Below are positions 29,336-39,945 of a stretch of 64,000 nt of DNA, piece after piece (within the stretch, counting starts at the first letter, position 1; each line of letters starts with the position of its first letter). The stretch is from positions 797,357-861,356 of the forward strand of contig CAJNDT010002024.1 in the NCBI GenBank assembly GCA_905221615.1. Reading direction: 5' to 3'. Position numbers and translations under genes: made by a program. The DNA is from Symbiodinium sp. CCMP2592. Taxonomy: Eukaryota; Sar; Dinophyceae; Suessiales; Symbiodiniaceae. Below the pieces are notes generated by a model. The model had not been told where the DNA came from. It saw only the letters and a program-made list of their open reading frames with translations, and made no database searches.

Positions 29336-30730
29336 GGTTCGGGTTGTCTTGCTGACTATTGGGTGTAGGCTTAAGGCTGGTTCGGGCTGTCTTGCTCACT
29401 ATTGGGTGTAGGCTTAAGGCTGGTTCGGGCTGTCTTGCTCACTATTGGGTGTAGGCTTAAGGCTGGTTCGGGCTGTCTTGCTCACTATTGGGTGTAGGCT
29501 TAAGGCTGGTTCGGGCTGTCTTGCTCACTATTGGGTGTAGGCTTAAGGCTGGTTCGGGCTGTCTTGCTCACTATTGGGTGTAGGCTTAAGGCTGGTTCGG
29601 GCTGTCTTGCTCACTATTGGGTGTAGGCTTAAGGCTGGTTCGGGCTGTCTTGCTCACTATTGGGTGTAGGCTTAAGGCTGGTTCGGGCTGTCTTGCTCAC
29701 TATTGGGTGTAGGCTTAAGGCTGGTTCGGGCTGTCTTGCTCACTATTGGGTGTAGGCTTAAGGCTGGTTCGGGCTGTCTTGCTCACTATTGGGTGTAGGC
29801 TTAAGGCTGGTTCGGGCTGTCTTGCTCACTATTGGGTGTAGGCTTAAGGCTGGTTCGGGCTGTCTTGCTCACTATTGGGTGTAGGCTTAAGGCTGGTTCG
29901 GGCTGTCTTGCTCACTATTGGGTGTAGGCTTAAGGCTGGTTCGGGCTGTCTTGCTCACTATTGGGTGTAGGCTTAAGGCTGGTTCGGGCTGTCTTGTTCG
30001 GGCTGGTTCGGGCTGCTGCACTATTGGGGTAGGCTTAAGGCTGGTTCGGGCTGTCTTGCTCACTATTGGGTGTAGGCTTAAGGCTGGTTCGGGCTGTCTT
30101 GCTCACTATTGGGTGTAGGCTTAAGGCTGGTTCGGGCTGTCTTGCTCACTATTGGGTGTAGGCTTAAGGCTGGTTCGGGCTGTCTTGCTCACTATTGGGT
30201 GTAGGCTTAAGGCTGGTTCGGGCTGTCTTGCTCACTATTGGGTGTAGGCTTAAGGCTGGTTCGGGCTGTCTTGCTCACTATTGGGTGTAGGCTTAAGGCT
30301 GGTTCGGGCTGTCTTGCTCACTATTGGGTGTAGGCTTAAGGCTGGTTCGGGCTGTCTTGCTCACTATTGGGTGTAGGCTTAAGGCTGGTTCGGGCTGTCT
30401 TGCTCACTATTGGGTGTAGGCTTAAGGCTGGTTCGGGCTGTCTTGCTCACTATTGGGTGTAGGCTTAAGGCTGGTTCGGGCTGTCTTGCTCACTATTGGG
30501 TGTAGGCTTAAGGCTGGTTCGGGCTGTCTTGCTCACTATTGGGTGTAGGCTTAAGGCTGGTTCGGGCTGTCTTGCTCACTATTGGGTGTAGGCTTAAGGC
30601 TGGTTCGGGCTGTCTTGCTCACTATTGGGTGTAGGCTTAAGGCTGGTTCGGGCTGTCTTGCTCACTATTGGGTGTAGGCTTAAGGCTGGTTCGGGCTGTC
30701 TTGCTCACTATTGGGTGTAGGCTTAAGGCT
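29336..30730 (+). repeat. 43-bp tandem satellite, 32 copies
   Basis: The unit starts GGTTCGGGCTGTCTTGCTCA and ends GTGTAGGCTTAAGGCT. Fifteen units run from 29336 to 29980, then one 62-bp aberrant unit (29981-30042), then sixteen units to 30730. The first unit has two substitutions; nearly all others are identical, so expansion was recent or is kept homogeneous. Confidence 0.97.
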
Positions 30731-31481
30731 TAAGGTTCGGGTTGGCCCCTTGCAGTCCCTTCGCAGGGCATTACTGAAGGGGTTCAGTGTGCATCGCAGG
30801 GTTTGGGGGTTCAGGGTTAACGGTTTTGGTTTAGTCGACCGATTTCTGGATTTAGTATGGTTTAGTTCTTCAGGGTTGCAGGGCTTCTAGGGATGGGGTG
30901 TAGTCCTAAGTCATACATACCGTGGCCCTAAATCATTAACCCTAGGCTTCCCTAATATAGGGCCCTTAACATTACCTATACACTATTTTGGGGGGTTCCT
31001 TATAGTTAAAAAAGTAATGGGCACCGAAACCCTCTTCACAAAACTTGAGCCCCACCTACGTTAAAGAAGCTTGAGCCCTAAACTCCCAAGTTCAAAAAGC
31101 TTGAGCCCTGAATCCTAAACTAAATGCGAAACATTCGGCCCCATAGCTGGAACCTTACATCCCTAAACCCTGGACCCGAAGCCCCAAACCCTAAACCTTG
31201 TATCCCTAAACCCTAAACCCTCAGCTCAAGCACAAGCGGATACCAGGTCGACATGGTCCCCTGGCTTCTTTTCAAGGCCGCCCTGCTTTGAGGATTCAAG
31301 GTTTTACGAGATGAGGGTTTAGGGCTTTAAGAGTCGAGGGTTTAGGGTTTTTAAGAGTTAAGGTCTTAGTCTTAGGCCTAGTCGCAACGTTTGTCAGTGG
31401 GGCTTTAGTTGGGTCTTACTCTTGTGTTTTGGTGCCTTAGGGTTCCCTAAAGCCTAAACCGCCTAAACCCTGAACTCTGAC
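30731..31481. repeat. Telomere-like motifs and a family C fragment
   Basis: A degenerate family C copy lies at about 30950-31030 (AATATAGGGCCCTTAACATT, ACTATTTTGGGGGGTTCCTT). C-type telomere-like motifs at 31160-31222 and G-type at 31310-31350 surround the rest. No gene. Confidence 0.5.
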
Positions 31482-31583
31482 GTAGGAACCTGATTAAGAA
31501 ACGTTGGGTCCTCATTTGGGTTCCTTATATGAACCCTAATATACAGGGGCTATAGGGCCATTTTTTAAAATCAGGTTCCTACA
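31482..31583. repeat. Hairpin family I element
   Basis: GTAGGAACCTGATTAAGAAA and AAAATCAGGTTCCTAC are inverted ends; the centre has GGTTCCTTATATGAACCC. A second copy is at 44888. Confidence 0.8.
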
Positions 31584-31597
31584 TTAACCCTTTGAAC

Positions 31598-31700
31598 TGG
31601 GTGTTTCCGAGAGTAGGGGAGCTTAATATAGTACCCTAAATAGTAGGATCCTTCTTGCAAGGACCCCAAAATGAGGTACCCCGACTTTCGGAAACTCCCA
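31598..31700. repeat. Hairpin family A element, reverse orientation
   Basis: GGGTGTTTCCGAGAGTAGGGG to CGACTTTCGGAAACTCCCA split over 103 bp; interior TAGTACCCTAAATAGTAGGA is the reverse of other copies. Confidence 0.75.
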
Positions 31701-31863
31701 ACTCTAAGCCCTAAACCCTTTATAGAACCCACATCGATCGATCCCTTTAAGGAACCCTTAAAGGATCGCTTTAGCAAGGAACCCCGAACTTTCGGAAAAT
31801 GCCGCGGGTTCAAGATGTTGGAGCTCTTCGGTTCTGGCAGCTCGTGAGCTTCTCGTAGTAACT

Positions 31864-31967
31864 TGGGTGGTTGTCAAAATTAGGGTCCCTTTTGCGGGTC
31901 CTTCTTATAATGCGGCACCTAATACTTAGGGTACCCAAGAAGGGACCCTAATTTTGACAACTACCCA
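31864..31967. repeat. Hairpin family E element with ACTT duplication
   Basis: GGGTGGTTGTCAAAATTAGG mirrors CCTAATTTTGACAACTACCC; ACTT stands on both sides. The right flank continues ACTTGCAG/AATGGGC, a possible splice acceptor at the edge of the element, with an open stretch (NGLNIRLNAL) behind it. Confidence 0.85.
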
Positions 31968-32231
31968 CTTGCAGAATGGGCTTAACATCCGGTTGAACGC
32001 CCTGGGTCCTAAACCCAACAACTTAGGCTTACTTGTGTTGCAACGTTGGTGGTCTGGCAGTCTTGACCCGAAATGATACCTGCTGCTTCTGTCGGATTGT
32101 GGTGTCAGAGCTTCTTAGCTTGATGATCTCATGTGCGCGTTGCTTTTCGTGCTATCTTGAGTCGGTAGGCTGAATACCACCAGGAGAAGGGGGACCTCAA
32201 GTCCTAAACCCCTAAACCCTAAACCCTGAAA

Positions 32232-32800
32232 ACCCCCGTGTTGGGTGCATAGTGGGTGTATGTGGAGTGTCCTCTCCAGACTCCAGGCGTTCAGGGTTTA
32301 GGGTTTACCTCAACCCCCCAAAAACCTACCATCTTGAGTTTAGTGATCCTTGTTATAGGTTTCTGGTATATGTCCTTGAAGCGGAAGTTTATTTGGGAAT
32401 CCTCTCTGGTTGTGGCCTTGGACTTTAGGGTTGAGGGCGTAATTTAGGGTTTAGGGTTTAGGGGTTATAGGTTTGACTTTCGTATCCAAGCAGTCTAAAT
32501 ATCTATCTCAACTCCAAACCCTCAGCCTGTAACCATAAACCCCTGTTGAATAAGTAGAAGCCCAGTCTCATTTTCTCCTAGGCAAGGCCCTACGCTTCCC
32601 TGCTTGACAGACGCATGTCCGACCGACACTCAATCCTCCTAAACCTTGAATGCTAAACCCTGAACCCAGTTATCTCAGCCCGAAATCAGATCATGCAGCC
32701 AGGGATTTTAAGGATGGCATGTTGTAGCTTTGCAGTGAAGGGCTGTGAACGATGAAATGATCGCACTCAACAAGCATCGCGGAGGACCTCAGGACGAGTG
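32232..32800. other. Stretch with telomere-like motifs, no gene
   Basis: Motifs of both orientations (32200-32232 C-type, 32290-32308 and 32445-32470 G-type). No coding content recognised. Confidence 0.4.
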
Positions 32801-32892
32801 AGCAATACTATTTTGGGGGTTCATTACTATTGCTATTAAGATATAATGGTATAATGGGCCCCAAGACGCTATTCTAATTATTAAGGCCCCTT
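32800..32892. repeat. Hairpin family C element
   Basis: CAATACTATTTTGGGGGTTC at the left, TATAATGGGCCCCAAG in the middle, CTATTCTAATTATTAAGGCC at the right. Confidence 0.7.
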
Positions 32893-33961
32893 TATTAATT
32901 GGTGGCATATCTTGGGCCAGTGCATGAGATGGCTGATCGGGACATGGTTCTGCTCTGACTCACGCCTTCGCGCGAGTATACCGGACTACTTTGCATCCGA
33001 AGTATTGAAGAGATAGCTTCCTTGTCTGATACCGCCCTGTTTGTTAGCCTCAGTATCTAACTCATACTCTGTTGCATATCATGGGCCAATGCGTGAGCTG
33101 GGTGATCGGCTGCTGTGGGTTCTTATTCAGGGGTTTTACGGTTTCGAGGCACCTTCCGGGCCTGCCGGTTAAACGTGAAACATTTACCCTATTCCCCAGA
33201 TTTCTTTAAACTCTCACATTGCAGTCCTGGTCGGAATCTTTGATGCGAGGTGTACACGACCGTTCCCTTTCTTGAAGAGCTTCGCGTGTTGGTCTCAGGT
33301 TTTACTGCGCGTTCTAGGTTTTGATTCTTGTGGACGGGGCTCAAGGGGAAGATTGAAATGGTGAGGGTCCCTTAGACGGTTTCAATTTGTTTTTTCGAAC
33401 AAAGGTATTTACTTGTGGTTTCCTGTGGCCTGCGAATGAGGCCCGGACCCGTGGATCCTAAACCCCAGCTCGACAGATTCTGGGTTTGTCTTTATCACGA
33501 CTCGGAAGAAGGATGTCTTGCGGCCGAACCTCCGGATTTCTCTCAGCGTGCTTCTGTCGAACAACGACACTTGCGATGTAGTTGAATTTCTATGTTGTAC
33601 GGGTGCTTCTTCTGCTAGGGCTGCTCTTCCTACGTACTTCAGCGTACATGCGTATTGACGACTATCACCAGGACGAAGACCAGGTCACCAATTCTAATGC
33701 ATCCGCCACATCTATCTTAAGGGTACTTAGAAATAGTTTTTAATTTCTGGTTATTCTAATCCCTAAGAAACAGCTACAATTGAAATTTTTGCAAGGGTTC
33801 CAAGTTCAGTATAGCTATGTGCAGCTACATTCTACTTTTTGGCTGAGCGCCACATTCGCTGGCCTAAACCCTAAACCCTAAACCCTAAACCGTGGCCCCA
33901 AATCCGATTTTGCAAATGGCTCTCAATCCCCCCCGAAGTCTGCAAAGCCATAACCCCAAAC
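32893..33961. other. Stretch without a recognisable gene
   Basis: A short direct repeat (CATATCTTGGGCCAGTGCAT at 32904 and a close copy at 33076) is the only structure besides a clean CCCTAAA run at 33861-33892. Confidence 0.4.
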
Positions 33962-34070
33962 GGGCCTAAGTAATCATCAGTACTCAGTACTATTTTGGGA
34001 GTTTCTTACAATAATTCCAGGAGAATGGGCCCCCAAAGCATATTCCAATTATTATTCAGGCCCCTATATT
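33962..34070. repeat. Hairpin family C element
   Basis: Starts GGGCCTAAGTAATCATCAGT, has ACTATTTTGGGAGTTTCTTA and ends ATTATTCAGGCCCCTATATT. Confidence 0.7.
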
Positions 34071-34350
34071 GAAGCCTCGACCTCAGGTCTTGACCGACTG
34101 GACGGTCACAGAGACATCCATGAACCTTTTCATGTGGTTCAAGCTGGAGGACCTTTGGAAGCGGCGGGCGGCGGGGCTTCTGAAGGGGAAGTTCTTAAAC
34201 CTAGCATAACCCTATGTAGCCCGAATTAGGGGACTTATAAAACCCCAAATTTGAAAGCTACTTACTAGGTATGGCGTTTGGGATCGGGTTTAGGGCTAGT
34301 GTTTACAGCGTAGGGCGTAGGTTGCCCGGACATCCGCAAGGTATGTGTAG

Positions 34351-34451
34351 GATCTGGCACCCACCCCTTTGAGGACGCCCAGCAGAACCTGTACAAAGTG
34401 AGGTGCGACATGAACGCCCGGAAGTACGTGCCCGACGCCATGCTTTTCTGA
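34351..34451 (+). CDS. Exon-like fragment, apparently a terminal exon
   Basis: After GTGTAG/G an open stretch reads GTHPFEDAQQNLYKVRC, then DMNARKYVPDAMLF and a TGA at 34449-34451. Composition is strongly protein-like. Immediately upstream is CGCAAG/GTATGTGTAG, so donor- and acceptor-like signals lie only ten bases apart. The gene is not identified. Confidence 0.4.
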
Positions 34452-34868
34452 AAAGCTGCACCCCTAAACTAACATCCTACACCACATCCAACTGCTGAAC
34501 TTCCTAAACGCATGTTCCGCATCCTAGACCCTAGACCTTTGTTTACATAATTCTCTAAACCCTCTGACCTATCCCCTAGAGGGTTGGAGTTTTCAGAGGC
34601 TTTTGCGCATAGACTTCGGGCTTCAGTTTTTGAATCACACTGCTCTTAACGATGGTTTTGCGTTGTGTCGTTGTTAGTCTTGGCATCATGGTCGTGGCAG
34701 TTCCGGCTACTGTGCAAAGACGAACACACCCAAGCAGCCCGAACCCCGAATGCCTGAGCCCTGAAGCCATGAAAACCGTATAAACAAGCCCTGAGGCCCC
34801 GAACCATAAAACCCTAAGCCCTGTAGATCCCCTGAAGGAGCCCTTATAGTACCCTTTAGAGGAACCCT

Positions 34869-34984
34869 ACAGTAGAAGCCAGAAAGTTGGAAACCCCATA
34901 GCCTCAATCCTTAAAAGTAATGTATAAGGAATCCCAGCACTATTTTGCCTTTTTCCGGTTTCCAACTTTATGGAGTTTACTGTA
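34869..34984. repeat. Hairpin family F element with TA duplication
   Basis: TA then CAGTAGAAGCCAGAAAGTTG at the left, and CCAACTTTATGGAGTTTACTG then TA split at the right. Interior GGAATCCCAGCACTATTTTG matches the copy at 35170. Confidence 0.8.
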
Positions 34985-35089
34985 AACCCTAAACAGTCCG
35001 GGTCTTAGGTCGAAGGGCTCAACAGCTCGGAATTCGCACGTTCTGTGTGTTGCCAAGAGGCTTCCCCAAGGCGGCTAAGGGTCTAGGTT

Positions 35090-35113
35090 TAGGGTTTAGG
35101 GTTTAGGGTTTAG
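35090..35113 (+). repeat. Short TTTAGGG array
   Basis: Three to four clean G-strand repeats lying between the two family F copies. Confidence 0.7.
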
Positions 35114-35169
35114 CTTTGGGGTGAAGTGAATGCATTTCTCGAGATGAGCTTGGTCTCTTGAAACTGAAT

Positions 35170-35285
35170 ACAGTAGAAGCGCAAAAGTTGGAAACCCCAT
35201 AGCCTCAATCCTGAAGAGTAATGTATAAGGAATCCCAGCACGATTTGCCCTTAGTCCGGTTTCCAACTTTATGGGATTTACTGTA
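35170..35285. repeat. Hairpin family F element with TA duplication
   Basis: Second close copy of the element at 34869, again flanked by TA; about 185 bp away and in the same orientation. Confidence 0.8.
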
Positions 35286-35579
35286 GTTACAGAGGGAGAA
35301 AGGGTTACATTGTGGTTTTGCGGGGTCATTCAGGAACCTAAAGACCAAACCCTCATAAACCCTTTGCTCCGGGCCCCTAAAACGCCACATGCTCAACCCT
35401 AAAGCCATAATGCCTCCGCACGCACGTCCCAAAGCCACATCCCCAATGCCAGGTGAAGCCGTATGCCAAACGCCCCATCCATGAGAAGGCGCTTTTGCAG
35501 GAGCAGCATTTGGGTTGATTAGGTTGCGGTGTAAGGTTTAGGTTCGCTTGCGTGTATTTAACCCCCAAGCTTAAAGTTC

Positions 35580-36217
35580 AGTTTAGGCGCGGGTTTAGGG
35601 ATCTAAGGTTTAGGGTTTTCAGGGTTAGGTTTTGATAGAGTTGATCGGCTTTCGGCTGTTCTCTCGAGATTCCGAGAGGCCTTCGACATCTAAATAACGG
35701 TCCTTGGAACGCAAAGAGTCAAGCCAAGTTATATTGAAATCTACAGACGCTCAATCTACCTATCTACCTAACTACCTGCATACCTACCTATCTTTCTAGC
35801 TGTCATCCATCGGTCTATCTGCTTGGCCATCTACGTAACATCTATCCGTCTGTCTGACCTCACCTATTCCTCACCTGGTCCACCCTAATTATTCTATTCT
35901 TTTCGATGTCTATCTCTAGTTATCTATCTTCTTCGATCGAGGTCTGTATATCTATGTTTAAACCTCTGCATAAATGTTGCTGCGCTGAGTTGCAGAGCTT
36001 TAAGTGCGTTGTATGAAGGCACCCCCAAGGTCGGAAGACTTGTGAAAACAAGCAGTTGTTCGGAATGCTCCTTCCGGATATACTGCTTCTAGGGGTTAGT
36101 TTAGTATACATCCCTCACGATCTCTTCTGAATCCCTATAGATCCTCTAGAACTTTGATAAATCCTTATAGATCCCTTCTACATCCCCACAGTTCCCTTCT
36201 AGATCCACATTGAACGA
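35580..36217. other. Stretch without a recognisable gene
   Basis: Telomere-like G-rich run at 35590-35625, then a CTAT/CTAC tetranucleotide-like tract (35755-35925) and unassigned sequence. Repeated TAGATCC phrases near 36130-36210. Confidence 0.4.
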
Positions 36218-36323
36218 TGGGAGTTTCCGAAAATAGGGGACCCTAATATAGTACCCTAAATAATAGGATTCTTATTATAAGGATCCCCAAATAAGGTATC
36301 CCTATAATTTTCGGAAACTCCCA
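36218..36323. repeat. Hairpin family A element, reverse orientation
   Basis: TGGGAGTTTCCGAAAATAGG at the left and ATAATTTTCGGAAACTCCCA at the right. A second solitary right end (CTAATTTCCGGAAACTCCCA) follows at 36412-36433 after a CCTTTAAAGG-rich spacer. Confidence 0.8.
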
Positions 36324-36491
36324 AACCCTAAACCCTAAACCCTACAGATCCCTTTAAAAAAACCCTGTATAGATCCCTTAAAGGAACCCTTAAAGGATCC
36401 CTTTAAAGATACCCCTAATTTCCGGAAACTCCCAGATCTTTCCCTAAACCCTAAATCCTAAACCCTAAACCCTAAACCCCTCCCAGATCTT

Positions 36492-36566
36492 TCCACGGTC
36501 CAGGTGCTCCAAGGTGGTCTCTTCTTGCTCGCCCTGCGCCTTCTCCTGCAAGCGGGGGTTACAAAC
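36492..36566 (+). CDS. Exon-like fragment abutting a family G hairpin
   Basis: TVQVLQGGLFLLALRLLLQA is open and hydrophobic (possible membrane helix) and stops exactly where the hairpin begins at CTAGG. The last bases (GGGTTACAAA) are repeated on the far side of the hairpin. Confidence 0.35.
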
Positions 36567-36679
36567 CTAGGATGCCCAGTAGTACCCTTATTCCCCTTTT
36601 CTAGTCCTAGGTTCCTTATAACGTTGCCCAATACCAAAAAGAGAGGCCTTTTTATTCTTAGGTTACTGGGTATCCTAGG
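36567..36679. repeat. Hairpin family G element with 10-bp direct repeat
   Basis: Near-identical to the copy at 27377. GGGTTACAAA lies on both sides, the clearest long flanking duplication in the window. Confidence 0.85.
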
Positions 36680-36828
36680 GGGTTACAAAAAAGGTTGAGT
36701 CCTAGGATTTAGGGTTCCTTTAAAGAGAGCTATGAGGGTACCCTTAAGGGGCTCCTTTAAGGGATCTATAGGGTTTTTTGGGTTGAGGGATATATATATA
36801 TATATATATATATCTATCTATCCTGCAC

Positions 36829-36903
36829 TACACATTATAAGGAAGATACCATAATTCCCATAGTTTAGAGTCCTTAGGGTCATGCAGGATTTTGTCCATC
36901 AAC
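36829..36903. repeat. Hairpin family D element, left end lost to a TA/CTAT microsatellite
   Basis: The right half ends CATGCAGGATTTTGTCCATC. The left terminus is replaced by TATATA/CTAT repeats at 36790-36828. Confidence 0.65.
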
Positions 36904-36904
36904 A

Positions 36905-38325
36905 GAAGGTCTATGGAATTTTGGGCTCAAGGCCAAGGACTTCGGTGTAGGGTCAAGGGTCTTGGCTCGAGAATGCTTTGGGGGTTCATTCAAGGCTTCG
37001 GATTTGCAAGAAGATGGTGTGCTGCTAGGACCTTGAACCCAAACCCCAGAGCGCATTGGGTGCTGGTTTCTCAAGGCTATCAGACTTTCAGGGTCTGCGC
37101 CAAACCCCTAAAACGCGTGGCAGTCTGGGGTAATATGGATCTGCGTGATTACTGGCTCTACTCCTTTGGGCTGCTTGATTTAAATATACAGCCCCAGGCA
37201 ATGGGGTGTAGGGTTTAGGGGGTGTTGGGCGTAGGGTTAACTGTCTGGATTAAAACTTTAGGTGTTTAGGGCTTTAGGTATTTAGGGCTTGGGAGTCGGA
37301 CCTTGGGGTTTAGGGTTTCGGTCTTAGGGTTCAGATCTTGTCGGTCAAATATCAGGGTTCAGTAGTTTTCTGAAACAGCTTTCTTTCGTCATAGACAGAA
37401 TGTGATACTCTTGCAACATAGCTCGGGCAGATTTCGTAATATTGAGTCTAGATTATTATAGGTTGACAAGCATCTTTGTTGTCACATCGGAGCATTGAAA
37501 GGCCGGCGCATGAGTTCCACTCGGAAGAATCTGAATTCGACCCAGAACCTGAAATCCTACACCTCCTACGTAAAAGGTCCTGAAAAGTCGAACCCTAAAT
37601 CCGCTAAGTCCTGAGCAGTCCGTGTTATTCGTAGCCCAAAAGCCCCAAGCAACTTCAGCCCCTTGCGCGCGACTTGCTCCACTCTAAGGTTTGTGCTCAT
37701 TGTTGGACCTGTTACTTACTTCTCGACTGCGAACCTCTTTCTGAAGAGCCGCTGGGAATGTGTGAGGATGACTGTCCCAGAAATCCGAAGTGATGGACAG
37801 GGAGGACATATTGTTGGGGGGTTTAGGGTTTAGGGATTTCAGGAAGAGCATTCACTAAAAAGCCTTCCATTTGCCATGTGGGATAGAGGCGCCTTGACAG
37901 GTGTTTGATAAGGCGATTTGCATGTGATTGTGGAAGCGCTTTTGTTAATAGCCAGCATTCTTATTTTGCTTCTCTTCGCTGCAGCTGGATGCACTTCAAG
38001 AGACAGTCTAGACCCTAAAACCTAAGCCCAACACCCTGACCCCAAAGCCCTAAACCCTCAAAGCCTTAAATCCCGAACCCAAAATCCTGAATCCAACAAT
38101 CAAAAACCGCACCAGGACCCCCCAATGGCCCTTTGATGGAGCCCTTATGGTCCTGGATAGTGGGTTTGTCGGGTATATTTGCGGGCAGTTGGGAGATCTA
38201 AGTAAACCCCGAAGATCCAAGGCAACCTGGTCTATACGGGCTCCTTGAAAGCCAGCTTAGAGGCCTGGCTCTGCATGACGCTTCCTCAGGGCATTAGGAT
38301 CCTAAACCCCCAACCCAGAGACTCC
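36905..38325. other. Stretch without a recognisable gene
   Basis: G-rich telomere-like motifs at 37205-37340 and 37818-37835, C-type at 38010-38100. An open stretch at 36892-37218 has mixed composition and no domain. Nothing firm. Confidence 0.35.
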
Positions 38326-38400
38326 ACTATCCCTTAACTAAGGATTATCCCTTAAATCCTATTAGGGATCCTACTATAAGTTCAGGAATCTACTTTACTT
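38326..38400. repeat. Hairpin family H remnant
   Basis: CCACTATCCCTTAACTAAGG and AGGGATCCTACTATAAG match family H; the right end is missing. Confidence 0.5.
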
Positions 38401-38473
38401 CACGGATCTTAGAGCCTCTGGGAACCCTGAAGGCCTACAAACGAAAGGTTGCTGTGTTCGTGCTTTTCGGGGA

Positions 38474-38545
38474 AACCCTAAACCCTAAACTCTAAACCCT
38501 AAAACCTAAACCGGTTTAAGGTTTAGGGTTTAGGTTTTAGGGTTG
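38474..38545. repeat. Inverted telomere-like arrays meeting at CCGG
   Basis: Five C-strand units run up to AAACC, then GGTTT and four G-strand units leave in the opposite direction. The order is C-strand then G-strand, the reverse of a simple end-to-end telomere fusion. Confidence 0.75.
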
Positions 38546-38892
38546 CATGGAGCTTCAGAGCTGTTCTATAGGGATTGCTTCGGGGGGCCGCATTTTGGTG
38601 TGAAAGGGCTTCGGTTTAGGGTTTAGGGTTTAGCTTCCCAGGGATGTATATAGGGCTGTGTAAGGCTTTATGGCTTTACGGGGTTTTGCATAGGGCGTGT
38701 TTTGGGGCATCAGGGCTTCAATCCAGAGACAGCAGGACGAAGAGTAACTGAAACGAGCGCTGCTGCGGTTCGTCGTACTGCCGCGCACAGATTCACTATG
38801 CACTTCAACTTTGCGAGTTTTGTAGACACCTCAAAGCATCCGTGACAAGGTTGCTGGACTGGTCCAGGAACCCAGAGTTAGGGGATGAAAAT

Positions 38893-38997
38893 ATGGAGGC
38901 CTTCATAAATTCAATACGGTTTTGCGGCCCATTATACCATAGTTATAATAAGGAACTCCCAAGAAAGTGTTGGTAATTATTTAGGCCCCGATATTAC
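38893..38997. repeat. Hairpin family C element, reverse orientation
   Basis: GGAGGCCTTCATAAATTCAA at the left, CATTATACCATAGTTATAATA inside (split), GGTAATTATTTAGGCCCC at the right. Confidence 0.65.
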
Positions 38998-39270
38998 CTA
39001 CTGCCGTCCCAGCTACTTGTAGCGGTGCACCAGACCGTCGGCGCTGTGCAGCACCAATTGCTCCTGATGTATGCGGTCTAAATGCAACTCGAGCTGGCTG
39101 GAGACTACCAGCAGGCAAGTTCCGAAAATACACGTCCGAAGCCATAAACCTGAAACGCCCGAAGCCCTAAACCCTAAACCCCTAACTAACCCCCTAAAGC
39201 CCCTGGTTGCCCTGAAGCCCGACAGCCCGAAGAACCCGATGCCTGAACCCGTTGAACTGGTGCACCTGAA

Positions 39271-39380
39271 CTAGGATGCCCAGTAATGCCCTTATTCCGT
39301 TTTTGTAGTCCTAGGTCCCTTAAGTTACCCAATACCAAAAAAGGATCCCTTTTCTATTCCTAGGTTTTCGGGCATCCTAG
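39271..39380. repeat. Hairpin family G element
   Basis: CTAGGATGCCCAGTAATGCC to TTTTCGGGCATCCTAG with the usual CCAATACCAAAAA interior; more diverged than the other two copies. Confidence 0.8.
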
Positions 39381-39442
39381 TCAAAGACGGCCAGGTTGAA
39401 GTGGCAGGAGGAGGCATCAGCCAGCTCTTTGGCTGATGGTAC

Positions 39443-39545
39443 TATAGGAGCCTAAATAACTACCAATACTATTGTTAGGGTTTCTTACTATAAGTATAGT
39501 ATACTGGGCCCCAAATCCCTATTCTAATTATTAATGCCCCTGAAT
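39443..39545. repeat. Hairpin family C element
   Basis: TATAGGAGCCTAAATAACTA, then ACTATTGTTAGGGTTTCTTA, then CTATTCTAATTATTAATGCC. Confidence 0.75.
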
Positions 39546-39945
39546 CAGGGTGGCCTGCGGCCAAGGCTTTTAAAGTTTAGCGTGTAGCTTGAGTAGGGCT
39601 TTTAGAGCTTAAGGTTCATTAAAGATATGAACCTCCCACCCATGCAGAATCGTCGGCTGCTCTGATCTGTGTAGAGACTCGGACCTCTGAAAACCTCACC
39701 CCCAAAGTGGCCCGAAACCCCAAACCCCTGAGCCTTCTGAAACCGGCATGCATCCATTTCAAGACTCTTCTAGAGCCCTTGGAAAGGACCCCTCGGACAC
39801 TTCACGCAAAACCTTCATGATTGGAATCCTTATGGGGACCCCTTAACACCCGCCCCCCCAACCACTCCCCGATTTCAATTGCTTGCTAAGAAGAGAGTGC
39901 GGATCCGAGTTTCTGAGGTGCCTGACACTCTAACCTTATAACCTA

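Noticed and set aside
29336-30730. CRISPR array
   Set aside because: Units are directly adjacent 43-bp repeats without unique spacers, in a eukaryotic context.
36910-36935. Spliced-leader relic (TTTTGGGCTCAAGG)
   Set aside because: Differs from the conserved TTTTGGCTCAAG by an extra G and lacks the preceding CCGTAGCCA; it is also not at a gene start.
38474-38545. Telomere-telomere fusion point
   Set aside because: A head-to-head fusion would read TTTAGGG then CCCTAAA; here the order is the reverse.
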